NCBI GenBank assembly: GCA_964630835.1 | Contig: CAZVZM010000017.1 | Location: 1-32,216 of the forward strand | Origin: Halarsenatibacter sp964630835 | GTDB lineage: Bacteria > Bacillota > Halanaerobiia > Halanaerobiales > Halarsenatibacteraceae | Reading direction: 5' to 3' | Length of the DNA stretch: 32,216 nucleotides | Part shown: piece after piece, positions 7,284 through 15,176 of the stretch | Numbering within the stretch: position 1 is the first letter of the stretch | How the letters are laid out: every line of letters begins with the position of its first letter | The notes under the pieces: model-generated | What the model was told of the DNA's origin: nothing | The model's input: only the letters and a program-made list of their open reading frames with translations | The model's database searches: none | Program-made: the position numbers and the translations under genes

Positions 7284-7337
7284 AAAAATACCTCCTTTTC
7301 TCTTATTTCTGATGAAAAAAGATTGCAATCCATTCAT

Positions 7338-7420
7338 GGAAGCTATTAATAAGAGGTGAGCGGCTATCGCTCTACAGGCATATGTTGTAAATTTCACCAA
7401 CAGTTATAGAAAAGATCCAA
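7338..7420 (+). repeat. Dispersed intergenic repeat, tail copy in the reductase operon leader
   Basis: It matches the tail module (GAGGTGAGCGGCTAT... GTAAATTTCACCAACAGTTA ... GATCCAA) of the complete copies at 12774 and 24970. It lies between the predicted promoter at 7468-7496 and the chaperone start at 7283, so it is transcribed antisense to its usual orientation as part of the operon 5' leader. Confidence 0.75.
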
Positions 7421-7467
7421 TATATTTTTTTACAATTACAGAAAGTAATCTTTACTGATTGCTTAAT

Positions 7468-7496
7468 ATTATATAAACATAAAAAAGAAAAATCAA
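7468..7496 (-). promoter_or_regulatory. Sigma-70-type promoter of the reductase operon
   Basis: On the minus strand TTGATT (7491-7496), a 17-base spacer and a perfect TATAAT (7468-7473). Transcription would begin near 7461, giving a leader of about 180 bases that contains the repeat copy. The remaining bases up to the tRNA gene (7497-7698) show no gene. Confidence 0.7.
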
Positions 7497-7698
7497 GAGA
7501 ATTATTTCTATAAACATACTATACATTTAATCCAGCAACTTTAAAAAACCTTATTTCCGGAAAATGAAAAACTATTTCATAGTGGAATGAATATACTTCT
7601 TTGTTTAAGTTAAATTTAAAAATCAATATCTATGGAGGTGATGGGAAATAAAGTTTATTATTGATAGAAATTATTACTCAAAATTAAAAAAATAAAAA

Positions 7699-7797
7699 TG
7701 GCGGGAATGTGTGGGAATCGAACCCACCGCAGGCCGGTTATCCGACCCGCCAACGGATTTGAAGTCCGTGGAGCCCACCATGGGCTCAGCCATTCCC
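7699..7797 (-). tRNA. selC: tRNA-Sec (anticodon TCA)
   Basis: A 99-base selenocysteine tRNA with an encoded CCA. The D-stem is the long six-pair kind typical of bacterial tRNA-Sec (GAGCCC/GGGCTC, loop ATGGT). The anticodon stem ACGGA/TCCGT encloses CTTCAAA with anticodon TCA. The variable arm is a nine-pair hairpin with an ATAA loop, and the T-arm is GTGGG-TTCGATT-CCCAC. The acceptor is GGGAATG/CATTCCC followed by discriminator G; the eighth acceptor position is a G/A mismatch, and flanking GC bases could extend the helix outward. It reads UGA as selenocysteine with SelA and SelB encoded 1-5 kb away. Confidence 0.95.
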
Positions 7798-7852
7798 GCT
7801 AAAATGTTTTTGAACTCATACTTTTTCAGGCATTATAGAAATCAATCTTTAA

Positions 7853-8041
7853 TTATATTTCATCTATCATTATATTACATTGAAGTAAAGCTGTAAACAC
7901 CTCAATCGCTGCTGCAATAGTGCCCTGCATTATATATATTTTGAGCATTTCATTGCTCTCACAGATAATATGGGTTAATCCTTCACCATTTTTTCGGAGA
8001 ATGGACATGTATCCATTTCTCTCAATAAACCAACAAATCAC
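7853..8041 (-). CDS. Possible small protein overlapping the CooT-family gene
   Basis: An open frame of 62 codons starting at a GTG that overlaps the stop of the CooT-family gene (GTGA), or at an ATG 11 codons later. Predicted residues include MSILRKNGEGLTHI and a hydrophobic helix (GTIAAAIEVFTALL). It ends 56 bases before the tRNA-Sec 5' end. I do not recognise it; the ribosome site is poor, so it may be a chance frame. Confidence 0.3.
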   Translation of the reverse strand: MICWFIERNGYMSILRKNGEGLTHIICESNEMLKIYIMQGTIAAAIEVFTALLQCNIMIDEI

Positions 8042-8229
8042 TCTTCCTTTTCCAGTAAAATTTCATGCCCCATTAAATCCATGCGTTTTATTTGAGCATC
8101 GACGTGTTTTTCCTGCCCCATAAGCCCCAGCAGAGTCAATCCCTTCTCCTCCGGAATAACTTCACTGACATCTTCCATAAGAAGCTCCTTTTCGTCCCCT
8201 TTTACAATATAAGCGCTGGACTGGCACAT
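8038..8229 (-). CDS. CooT-family nickel-binding protein
   Basis: A 63-residue protein with the N-terminal Met-Cys (MCQSSAYIV) and the beta-rich pattern of the CooT family (PF10133): a LLMEDVSEVIPEE segment, then LMGQEKHVDAQIKRMDLMGHEILLE. In Rhodospirillum rubrum CooT dimers bind one nickel through Cys2 and take part in carbon monoxide dehydrogenase nickel insertion; Cys2 is present here. Members are also common in anaerobes without known CODH linkage, so nickel binding is inferred and the client enzyme is unknown. The ATG has GGAGG upstream. No nickel enzyme is encoded nearby. Confidence 0.8.
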   Translation of the reverse strand: MCQSSAYIVKGDEKELLMEDVSEVIPEEKGLTLLGLMGQEKHVDAQIKRMDLMGHEILLEKEE

Positions 8230-8344
8230 AATAATTCCTCCTCATTAACATTTTAGCTAGTATTCTCATTATATCATATCATAAAGTAACTGATTTAAAA
8301 AGCATTACAAAATACTTTAATAGCAAATATACCATTTTTATGCT

Positions 8345-9169
8345 TCAACTGAATGGGTAGATGTTTTCCTCCCTCATGAAACTCAAAGTTTTCCTGAGAG
8401 AGGAGAGATTGCCGATGTCAACTTCAAGAACAGCTGGAGGCGTTAGATTAAACTCCTTCAGTATACCTGTTAACCTCTGCCATTTCACATTACCGGTTCC
8501 TGGAATGGCATGAAGGTCCTTCTCCCCTCGATTATCGTTGAGATGCAAATATTTTATATTTTTACCAAGTGTGGAAAACCACTCTCTTAGAGAAACCCGG
8601 GAATGTATATTATAATGCCCTATGTCAAAACACACATTTATCTCATATCCCCTTACTTTTTCCATTAACTTCTGCAGCACCCAGGGAAAGTAGTCAAAGA
8701 CATTTTCCAGGAGAATTTCAACCTCATATTTTTCAATCATTTTTTTAAAAAAATCAGCATTTCTCTCCACCCAGTAATCAAAATAAACTTCGTGTGAATT
8801 TTGCGGAACATAATTGGTATGGAAAATCAATTTATTAATGCCGAGTTCTCTGGCAATTTTACAATTGTGTTCCAGCCTTTCCTCCGTCACCTCTCTAATC
8901 TTTCGATCAACGCTGTGGAGGCGCATATCATTGTAAACTCCATGCATGGAATAAAATTCGACTTGATTTTCACATGATTTATAAAAATCTATTCTGCTGC
9001 GGCATTCATCCCTGTTATCCAGAGTCATAGGCAGGGCAAAATCTATTATCTCAAATTTTAAATCGTGGCTGGCGGCAAAGCTGGAATATTTTTCGTAATT
9101 ATCGAATATAGGCTGTATCAATATGTTTTTTTTTGCATTATCTTCTTTAATATTTTTTTGCTCAGTCAT
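8345..9169 (-). CDS. Sugar-phosphate isomerase/epimerase-like TIM-barrel protein
   Basis: A 274-residue AP-endonuclease-2-like TIM barrel (xylose-isomerase-like superfamily). The strand-end acidic and histidine residues expected for metal binding are visible: LLENVFDYF (Glu), CFDIGHYN (Asp, His), YLHLNDNRG with DLHAIPGTGNV, and VLEVD near the C-terminus. The start is the ATG at 9169, whose ATGA overlaps the selB stop, so translation is likely coupled; the open frame upstream of it is selB read in another frame. Substrate unknown. Being the third gene of a selA-selB unit is unusual and could mean a link to selenium metabolism, but nothing in the sequence shows that. Confidence 0.8.
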   Translation of the reverse strand: MTEQKNIKEDNAKKNILIQPIFDNYEKYSSFAASHDLKFEIIDFALPMTLDNRDECRSRIDFYKSCENQVEFYSMHGVYNDMRLHSVDRKIREVTEERLEHNCKIARELGINKLIFHTNYVPQNSHEVYFDYWVERNADFFKKMIEKYEVEILLENVFDYFPWVLQKLMEKVRGYEINVCFDIGHYNIHSRVSLREWFSTLGKNIKYLHLNDNRGEKDLHAIPGTGNVKWQRLTGILKEFNLTPPAVLEVDIGNLSSLRKTLSFMREENIYPFS

Positions 9170-11147
9170 CTTCTGCTGCCCCTTTAAGATATCTCTTATC
9201 CCCTCTGCGTTCAGTGATGCCCTCATTATCAAAATATTCCAGAAGAGGAAGCGTATATTTTCTGGTGCTTGCAAGCATGTCGCGAAATTCACTTAATTCA
9301 ATGCTGCCATTTTTCTTCAGATAATCAACAAGCATTTTCTCGGCCTCTTCGACACTATCCATAAGCATATAGATTTCTTCCGTAATTCTGAGAAGTGTAC
9401 CATCCTCCTCCAGGGATCTGATAACCTCTTTTACCAAACCTCCGTCATAATCCTGGCTGTAATTTTGCAAAAGATCCTTCCTGTCCGGTGGTGTATAGGG
9501 TTTTGTTTGAAAATCTTCCAGAATATCATCCTTCAGCTCAGCGGCTTCTCCGGTAAATTCCACTGCAAATTCCGGGAGAGAGATATATTCATCCTCAGCT
9601 TTAACTTCATTTTCCGCTTCCATCTCTTCGACCAGCTCTCTCAGTTCATTGGAGTTGAGATCAAAATCAAGCTGGGAGCGGAGTTCCTCTCTGCTTATTC
9701 CCCGGCGCAGAGGATATTTGTCGTGATAAGTTTTGACCAGTTCTTTTGTCTGATCTTCTACTTTTTTTAGCACGGATTTTTCAATCCAGCGCGGGGATTG
9801 ATAACGACTAAATCTCTTGATTTCATCCTTCTTTTCAAGACGGGCAACAATATTTTCAAGTTTTTCCCGGGAAAATCCGGTTTTTTCTTTCAGTTTTTCC
9901 GATCCAGAAGGGCTTTCAGAGAGCTCCAGCTGCAATTTCACTATTTCCGCCGGCGTGCCCTTTTCTTTGATTTTAAGCTCTCTTATAGCTTTCTTATCAA
10001 ATTTTTTCCTGCGGGGCGAGTCACTCTCGATTACTTTTCCGCCACCGATTGTAGTCATAGGAGAATACCTTCTTATAACATAACTCTCGCGATGCCGTGC
10101 CACCACATTTTCTTCCAGGCGATATTGGACCAGTGCGGTCTCACCGGGATAAATTTCTTCGCTGTCAATCATATAAACCCGGCCTATAACTTCTCGAGCC
10201 CCTATATGGAATCTTATCCTCGTGCCGTGTTCAACAATCATAGGAGCAGAAGTGAGTAAATCCAAACGAGCATCAATATGAGTCGCGGGCTTTAGACTTC
10301 CCGGAGTGGCCAGCACATCTCCTCTTTCAATCTCCTCTCTATCAATTCCGGCCAGATTAACGCCCACTCTTTCACCGGGAAAAGCTTTTTTCCTCTCGTC
10401 TCCATGCACCTGAAGACTTCTAATTCTAGCCTCAATTTTCGAAGGATAAATTAAAACCTCATCCTCAATTTCAATCTGACCTGAGATCAAAGTTCCCGTA
10501 ATTACAGTTCCATGACCCGTCAGTGTAAAAACTCTGTCTACAGGAAGATAAAGACTTCCTTTGCTATCTTTTTCAGGCACCTTTCTGGCTGCTTTAAGCA
10601 GGTTTTTCTTTAACTCCTCCAAACCTGTATTTTCTTTGCCGGAAACACACACTATCGGAGCTTCGGCCAGAAATGTATCAGAAAGCTGATCCCTTATATC
10701 TGATACTACCAGCTCAATCCATTCATCTTCAACCATATCCGATTTTGTCACCGCAATAACACCCTGCTTTACCTGGAGCAGCTGCATGATCTCGAGGTGT
10801 TCGCGAGTTTGAGGCATTACGCCTTCATCGGCGGCAATAACCATCAGCGCCAGATCCACTCCCCCTGCTCCTGCTAGCATATTCTTTACAAATTTTTCAT
10901 GACCGGGGACATCTATTATTCCTGCCTTTATATTATCGGCCAGTTCAAGGGAAGTAAAACCAAGATCTATAGATATTCCCCTCTCCTTCTCTTCCTGAAG
11001 CCTATCTGTATCACTACCTGTTAGCGCAGAAATAAGAGTGGTTTTACCGTGATCAATGTGACCTGCTGTGCCAATGATCACGTTTTTGCATGATTTCACA
11101 CTGCCTTCTTTTAAATCCACATCTTCTTCATTCCGGACTGACACCAT
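9162..11147 (-). CDS. selB: Selenocysteine-specific elongation factor SelB
   Basis: A 661-residue GTPase that delivers Sec-tRNA to the ribosome at UGA codons followed by a SECIS hairpin. The P-loop GTAGHIDHGKTT is near residues 26-37; switch 2 (DVPGHEKF) and the base-recognition motif (TKSD) follow. EF-Tu-like domains 2 and 3 come next, with GHGTVITGTL and the KVIES segment. The C-terminal 250 residues form the winged-helix repeats that bind SECIS RNA, ending in a typical SelB tail (LPLLEYFDNEGITERRGDKRYLK). The start is the ATG at 11147, one base after the selA stop, with GGAGG eight bases upstream. It is slightly longer than E. coli SelB (614). Confidence 0.96.
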   Translation of the reverse strand: MVSVRNEEDVDLKEGSVKSCKNVIIGTAGHIDHGKTTLISALTGSDTDRLQEEKERGISIDLGFTSLELADNIKAGIIDVPGHEKFVKNMLAGAGGVDLALMVIAADEGVMPQTREHLEIMQLLQVKQGVIAVTKSDMVEDEWIELVVSDIRDQLSDTFLAEAPIVCVSGKENTGLEELKKNLLKAARKVPEKDSKGSLYLPVDRVFTLTGHGTVITGTLISGQIEIEDEVLIYPSKIEARIRSLQVHGDERKKAFPGERVGVNLAGIDREEIERGDVLATPGSLKPATHIDARLDLLTSAPMIVEHGTRIRFHIGAREVIGRVYMIDSEEIYPGETALVQYRLEENVVARHRESYVIRRYSPMTTIGGGKVIESDSPRRKKFDKKAIRELKIKEKGTPAEIVKLQLELSESPSGSEKLKEKTGFSREKLENIVARLEKKDEIKRFSRYQSPRWIEKSVLKKVEDQTKELVKTYHDKYPLRRGISREELRSQLDFDLNSNELRELVEEMEAENEVKAEDEYISLPEFAVEFTGEAAELKDDILEDFQTKPYTPPDRKDLLQNYSQDYDGGLVKEVIRSLEEDGTLLRITEEIYMLMDSVEEAEKMLVDYLKKNGSIELSEFRDMLASTRKYTLPLLEYFDNEGITERRGDKRYLKGAAEDD

Positions 11148-11148
11148 T

Positions 11149-12576
11149 TTAAACCTCCAGTTCTTCAAAAGCACGTAAGATTTTCTCTATATCTCCCTTT
11201 AAAAGTGTACGAACATCAAAAATTAGCTGTTCATCTGCTATCCGGCAAAAAATGGGGGGATAACCCTTGCGCAAATTTTTTGCGGCTTTTTCAACCGCCA
11301 GAGTTGTTTTCACCACAACAGTCCAGGTGGGAAGTTTTGTCAGGGGATAAGCGCCTCCCCCCACCCGCGAAAAATCTTTTTTAATGAAGGCGCTCACACC
11401 CTCTTTTTCAGTATTTTTTTCGATCTTTTTCTTGAGGTTCTCCGCCTGCAAATGAAGATCCTCTTCGGTTCTGTTTAGCATCTGAAGAGTGGGAATTTCT
11501 TTGACAGCCTGTTCGGGCTCATAATATGATTTAAGAGTGCCTTCCAGTGCTGCAAGAGTAAGTTTATCAACTCGGACAGCACGGGTTAGAGGATTTTTTT
11601 TCATTCGTTCAATTAAATTTTCTTCCCCCAAAACTATACCGGCCTGGGGCCCACCTAGTATTTTATCTCCACTGCACGTTATTATATCTCCTCCTGCAGC
11701 CACTCTTTCCTGGAGTGTAGGCTCATAATCAAGACCAAATTGACGCATATCAAACATTACTCCACTGCCGAGATCATCAAGGAGAGGAAGATCGTATTTA
11801 TCTGCAATTTTTTTAAGCTCCTCAACCTCCACCTCCTCGCTGAAACCCTTTATCCTGTAATTGCTGGTGTGGACTTTCAATAAAAGGGCAGTGTCTTCAT
11901 TTACGGCCCTTTCATAATCCTCAGGATAAACTCGATTGGTGGTACCCACCTCCACCAGCCTCGCCCCGCTCTGCTCCATAACATCGGGAATTCTGAAGGA
12001 ACCTCCTATTTCCACCAGTTCTCCTCTGGATATGATGACCTCCTTATCAGAGGCAAAAGTGGAAAGCGCCAGCAGGACAGCAGCGGCGTTATTGTTGACG
12101 ACAAAAGCAGCCTCCGCTCCGGTGAGATCGCAAAGCATACCTGAAATGTTATCATAGCGCGAACCTCGCTCACCACTGGTTCTATCTATCTCCAGAGTGC
12201 AGTAGTTTTCTGCCGCTATATCAAGCATCTCCCGGGCTTTGCTGGAGAGCAAAGATCTGCCCAGATTAGTGTGCACAATCACACCGGTTGCATTGACAGC
12301 CGGGGCCAGCTGCGGCCTGTCCCTGCGCTGCAAACTTTCTTTTATAGATTTGATGATTTTTCTCTGTGCAATAATATCTTCAGCCAGGCCGGCAGCACTT
12401 TCAGGACCTTCATTTTCGAAAGCTTCTATCAATTCCTTTCGCATATCATTTATGCAGGATCGAACCGCCTCTCTGACCCATCTGCGATTATATTGATCTA
12501 TAAGTTTCTCAACCTTCTCTCGTTCCAGAATATCATCTACAGCTGGAAGGCTACGCAGAATTTCATTTTTATTCAA
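11149..12576 (-). CDS. selA: L-seryl-tRNA(Sec) selenium transferase SelA
   Basis: A PLP-dependent enzyme that converts Ser-tRNA-Sec to Sec-tRNA-Sec using selenophosphate. In the 475-residue form used here the PLP lysine is Lys305 in CSGDKILGGPQAG; other family marks are NATGVIVHTNLGRS, VVNNNAAAVLLAL and DDLGSG. The start is taken as the TTG at 12576, because AAGGAGGTGA lies seven bases upstream and the product then begins MNKNEILRSLPAVDDIL, as SelA proteins do; a GTG or ATG four codons earlier falls inside the ribosome site. The gene is followed immediately by selB. The selenophosphate synthetase gene selD is not in the window. Confidence 0.96.
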   Translation of the reverse strand: MNKNEILRSLPAVDDILEREKVEKLIDQYNRRWVREAVRSCINDMRKELIEAFENEGPESAAGLAEDIIAQRKIIKSIKESLQRRDRPQLAPAVNATGVIVHTNLGRSLLSSKAREMLDIAAENYCTLEIDRTSGERGSRYDNISGMLCDLTGAEAAFVVNNNAAAVLLALSTFASDKEVIISRGELVEIGGSFRIPDVMEQSGARLVEVGTTNRVYPEDYERAVNEDTALLLKVHTSNYRIKGFSEEVEVEELKKIADKYDLPLLDDLGSGVMFDMRQFGLDYEPTLQERVAAGGDIITCSGDKILGGPQAGIVLGEENLIERMKKNPLTRAVRVDKLTLAALEGTLKSYYEPEQAVKEIPTLQMLNRTEEDLHLQAENLKKKIEKNTEKEGVSAFIKKDFSRVGGGAYPLTKLPTWTVVVKTTLAVEKAAKNLRKGYPPIFCRIADEQLIFDVRTLLKGDIEKILRAFEELEV

Positions 12577-12773
12577 AGATAACATCACCTCCTTGGATTA
12601 ACTCATTTAAACTTCGGACATAAATTCGACTTTCGGGATTAATATTCTGCCAGAATTGCTAAAAATAATCCTGAATATTTTTATTGTCGGCTCTTCCTGC
12701 CTTAAGTTGTTAAAACTTTGTAGCAAAATTACACTTAGAACATTTGTCCGCATTTAGCTTATCTAATTATACT

Positions 12774-12965
12774 GGAAGATATAAGGCTCCGATCACAATA
12801 AAATTTTCCCTCTATTTCAGTTTATTTTTCGGCCATGGACCTGACTCAGGCTTCGAAAAGTTTCGAGTATCACTTCGTCTCATAGCTTCTTATAAAAAGA
12901 GGTGAGTCGCTATAGCTTTAAAGCGTATGTGTTAAATGTCACCAATTCCCACGAAGAAAATCCAA
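12774..12965 (+). repeat. Dispersed intergenic repeat, complete copy A (192 bp)
   Basis: One of two full-length copies. Order of modules: head GGAAGATATAAGGCTCCG..TCACAAT; AAATTTTCCCTCT; a CAGTTTATTTTCGGCCATGG core; GGCTTCGAAAAGTTTCGAG; CATAGCTTCT; then the tail ending in GATCCAA-like AAATCCAA. Head and CATAGCTTC(C) are inverted repeats, and the AAATTTT and AAAAGTTTC blocks also pair, so the first 115 bases can fold into one long hairpin. It lies between selA and cheA. Confidence 0.8.
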
Positions 12966-12973
12966 AAAACTAT

Positions 12974-13009
12974 AAAAACGGGCCTTCACCCCTGAAAAAA
13001 GGTGAAGGC
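12974..13009 (-). terminator. Intrinsic terminator after cheA
   Basis: Perfect nine-base arms GCCTTCACC / GGTGAAGGC (12982-13009) with a ten-base spacer. On the minus strand it is followed by CCGTTTTTATAG. It lies 113 bases after the cheA stop, marking the end of the chemotaxis transcript. Confidence 0.82.
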
Positions 13010-13121
13010 TCATAAATAATCTACTGCACAATCTATTTAAACTGCTGCATTTAAAAAATGTTCAATAACCTCTTCTGCAGAAACTGGAGAAATTTCTTTT
13101 TCTCACCGATTTTCATTAATA

Positions 13122-15110
13122 TCAGGCTATATCGCGTACATCCAGAATAAGGGCCACATCGCCATCTCCGATGATTGTGGCACCGCTGATATTATCAACG
13201 CTGCCCAGATATTCCCCAAGTGACTTCACCACTATCTCCTGCTGAGTTAAAAGTTCGTCTATAATCAGTCCCACCTCACGATTGCCGGTGCTTACTGTAA
13301 CTACCGGTATCTCATCCCACTCCAGGTAGCGGTCATAATCGATATTAATATTTAGCTGTCTTGCTGCTGAGGTGATGGGAATCGTTTCATCCCGGGGGAC
13401 TATTACCTCCTGTCCCCTTACAGTCTTTATCTCTTCAGGGTCTATAGTGAGAGTTTCGCTAACCGCATCTAGGGGTATAGCAAATGTTTCCCGGTCTATT
13501 TTGACCATGAGAGCCTGAGTTATAGCCAGAGTTAAAGGCAGAGATATAGAGATGAGGGTCCCTTCATCCACTTCGGATTCAATATTGACCTGACCATCAA
13601 GAGATTCCACCACTCTTTTTACTACATCCATGCCCACACCTCGTCCGGAAACTTCGCTGGCTTCCTCACTGGTGGAGAAGCCGGGTTCAAAGATGAACTG
13701 CAGCTTTTCTGAAGATTCCATGCTCTCGATTTCCTCCTGGGTGGTAAGCCCCCTTTCGATCGCCTTTCGGGCAATTTCATCCCCATCCAGACCGCGCCCA
13801 TCGTCCTCTATTTCTATCACGATCTCGCTGCCCTTTTGATATGCCCTTATCTCTACCTGACCGGCTCTGGATTTGCCTTTTTCCTCTCTAACTTCAGGCT
13901 TTTCAATGCCGTGATCAACTGCATTGCGAATTAAATGCACCAGCGGGTCAGCTAGCTCATCAATTATAGAACGATCCAGTTCAGTATCTGCCCCCTCAAT
14001 ATTGAGGTCAACTTCTTTATCCAGATCTCTGGAGAGATCCCTGACAAGACGAGGAAATCTGTTAAATATGCCTCCAATAGGAACCATTCGAATCTGCATA
14101 ACTATGTGGTGCAATTCCATAGTAACCCGATCCAGCTGCTGTATTATATCCTGAAAACTGCTGTTATCTATATCAAGATCCTCCATCTGAGTCTTGTTAA
14201 TTAGCAGCTCACCCACCATATTCATAAGCTTATCCAGCTTTTCTATATCCACCCTTACCGTGGGGGAAACTTCAATCTGAGAACTTTTATCGGACCCGTC
14301 TCCATCTACCTCTACACTGTCCTCTTCCAGTCGTGAGTAATCTATACTCCTGGGCGTTATTTCCACCGAACTAACATCAATGATATCTTCCAGTTCCTCT
14401 TCTATCTCTCCGAAATCTAAATTTGTGATCAGAAGCAGCAATATCTCCTGTTCTATCTCAACTTCATCATCCTCGATTGCCATACGGTCGGGGTGTGATT
14501 TAATTAAATATCCCAGCTCTTCAGCTTTTTTAAGAACCATATATGCTCTCACACTTTTTAGAGCGCTCTCTTCATCAAGAATAACATTAATCTCCAGTAC
14601 GTTGTCATCTCCACCACCATGAGATTTAATTTCCTCTATATCCTCATCAGTTATTTCCATGCTGCCTTCCTCTTTTGAAACACTGCTATCAGTTTCTACA
14701 CCTGCAAAATCTCCTTCTGCTTCTCCCTCTTTATGAGAGGCAATTTTTTTATCAAGTTCGGCCACAAATCCTTTCACTTCAGTTTCTTCGCTGCCGCCCC
14801 GTTTTATATCTTCAACAAGTTCGTTGATAAGATCAATACCATCAAAAAGCGCATCTATCATTCCGGTATCCAGATAAATTTCCTCTTCTCTTATCATATC
14901 CAGAGCATTTTCCAGCCTGTGAGTGAGACTGGTTAACTCATCAAACCCCATGGTGGCCGCCATACCCTTAAGGGAGTGGGCAGCCCGGAAAATAGAGTTT
15001 ATAACCTCTTTATTTTCCGGTTCCTGTTCTAAAGTGAGTATATCGTCGTTTAAATCCTGGATATACTCCTCCGCCTCGTCAAAAAACATCTGCAGATATT
15101 CTTCGTCCAT
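13122..15110 (-). CDS. cheA: Chemotaxis histidine kinase CheA
   Basis: A 662-residue CheA with all five domains. P1 (Hpt) has the phosphorylated His45 in FRAAHSLKGMAATMGF. P2, the response-regulator docking domain, covers roughly 170-265. P3 dimerisation is near 285-345. The P4 ATPase has the N box (LIRNAVDHGIEKP) and G boxes (DDGRGLDG; SGRGVGMDVVK). P5, the CheW-like receptor-coupling domain, ends in the IIGDGDVALILDV segment. It phosphorylates CheY and CheB in response to receptor state. It lies 66 bases downstream of the chemoreceptor gene, suggesting a dedicated pair; cheW, cheY, cheR and cheB are not in the window. The ATG has GAGAGGTG upstream. Confidence 0.96.
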   Translation of the reverse strand: MDEEYLQMFFDEAEEYIQDLNDDILTLEQEPENKEVINSIFRAAHSLKGMAATMGFDELTSLTHRLENALDMIREEEIYLDTGMIDALFDGIDLINELVEDIKRGGSEETEVKGFVAELDKKIASHKEGEAEGDFAGVETDSSVSKEEGSMEITDEDIEEIKSHGGGDDNVLEINVILDEESALKSVRAYMVLKKAEELGYLIKSHPDRMAIEDDEVEIEQEILLLLITNLDFGEIEEELEDIIDVSSVEITPRSIDYSRLEEDSVEVDGDGSDKSSQIEVSPTVRVDIEKLDKLMNMVGELLINKTQMEDLDIDNSSFQDIIQQLDRVTMELHHIVMQIRMVPIGGIFNRFPRLVRDLSRDLDKEVDLNIEGADTELDRSIIDELADPLVHLIRNAVDHGIEKPEVREEKGKSRAGQVEIRAYQKGSEIVIEIEDDGRGLDGDEIARKAIERGLTTQEEIESMESSEKLQFIFEPGFSTSEEASEVSGRGVGMDVVKRVVESLDGQVNIESEVDEGTLISISLPLTLAITQALMVKIDRETFAIPLDAVSETLTIDPEEIKTVRGQEVIVPRDETIPITSAARQLNINIDYDRYLEWDEIPVVTVSTGNREVGLIIDELLTQQEIVVKSLGEYLGSVDNISGATIIGDGDVALILDVRDIA

Positions 15111-15176
15111 TTTTTTTCACCTCTCTAACAAAAATTATATTTATAGCTATCAATTAACGCCCTGCAAAATCAAAGT

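Noticed and set aside
7284..7400. N-terminal extension of the TorD-type chaperone starting at 7400.
   Set aside because: The sequence is a copy of the dispersed repeat, lacks a ribosome site, and would add about 39 residues not expected in the family.
9105..9164. TGA stop of selB as possible Sec read-through.
   Set aside because: The next gene starts within the stop (ATGA overlap) and SelB is complete at that point.
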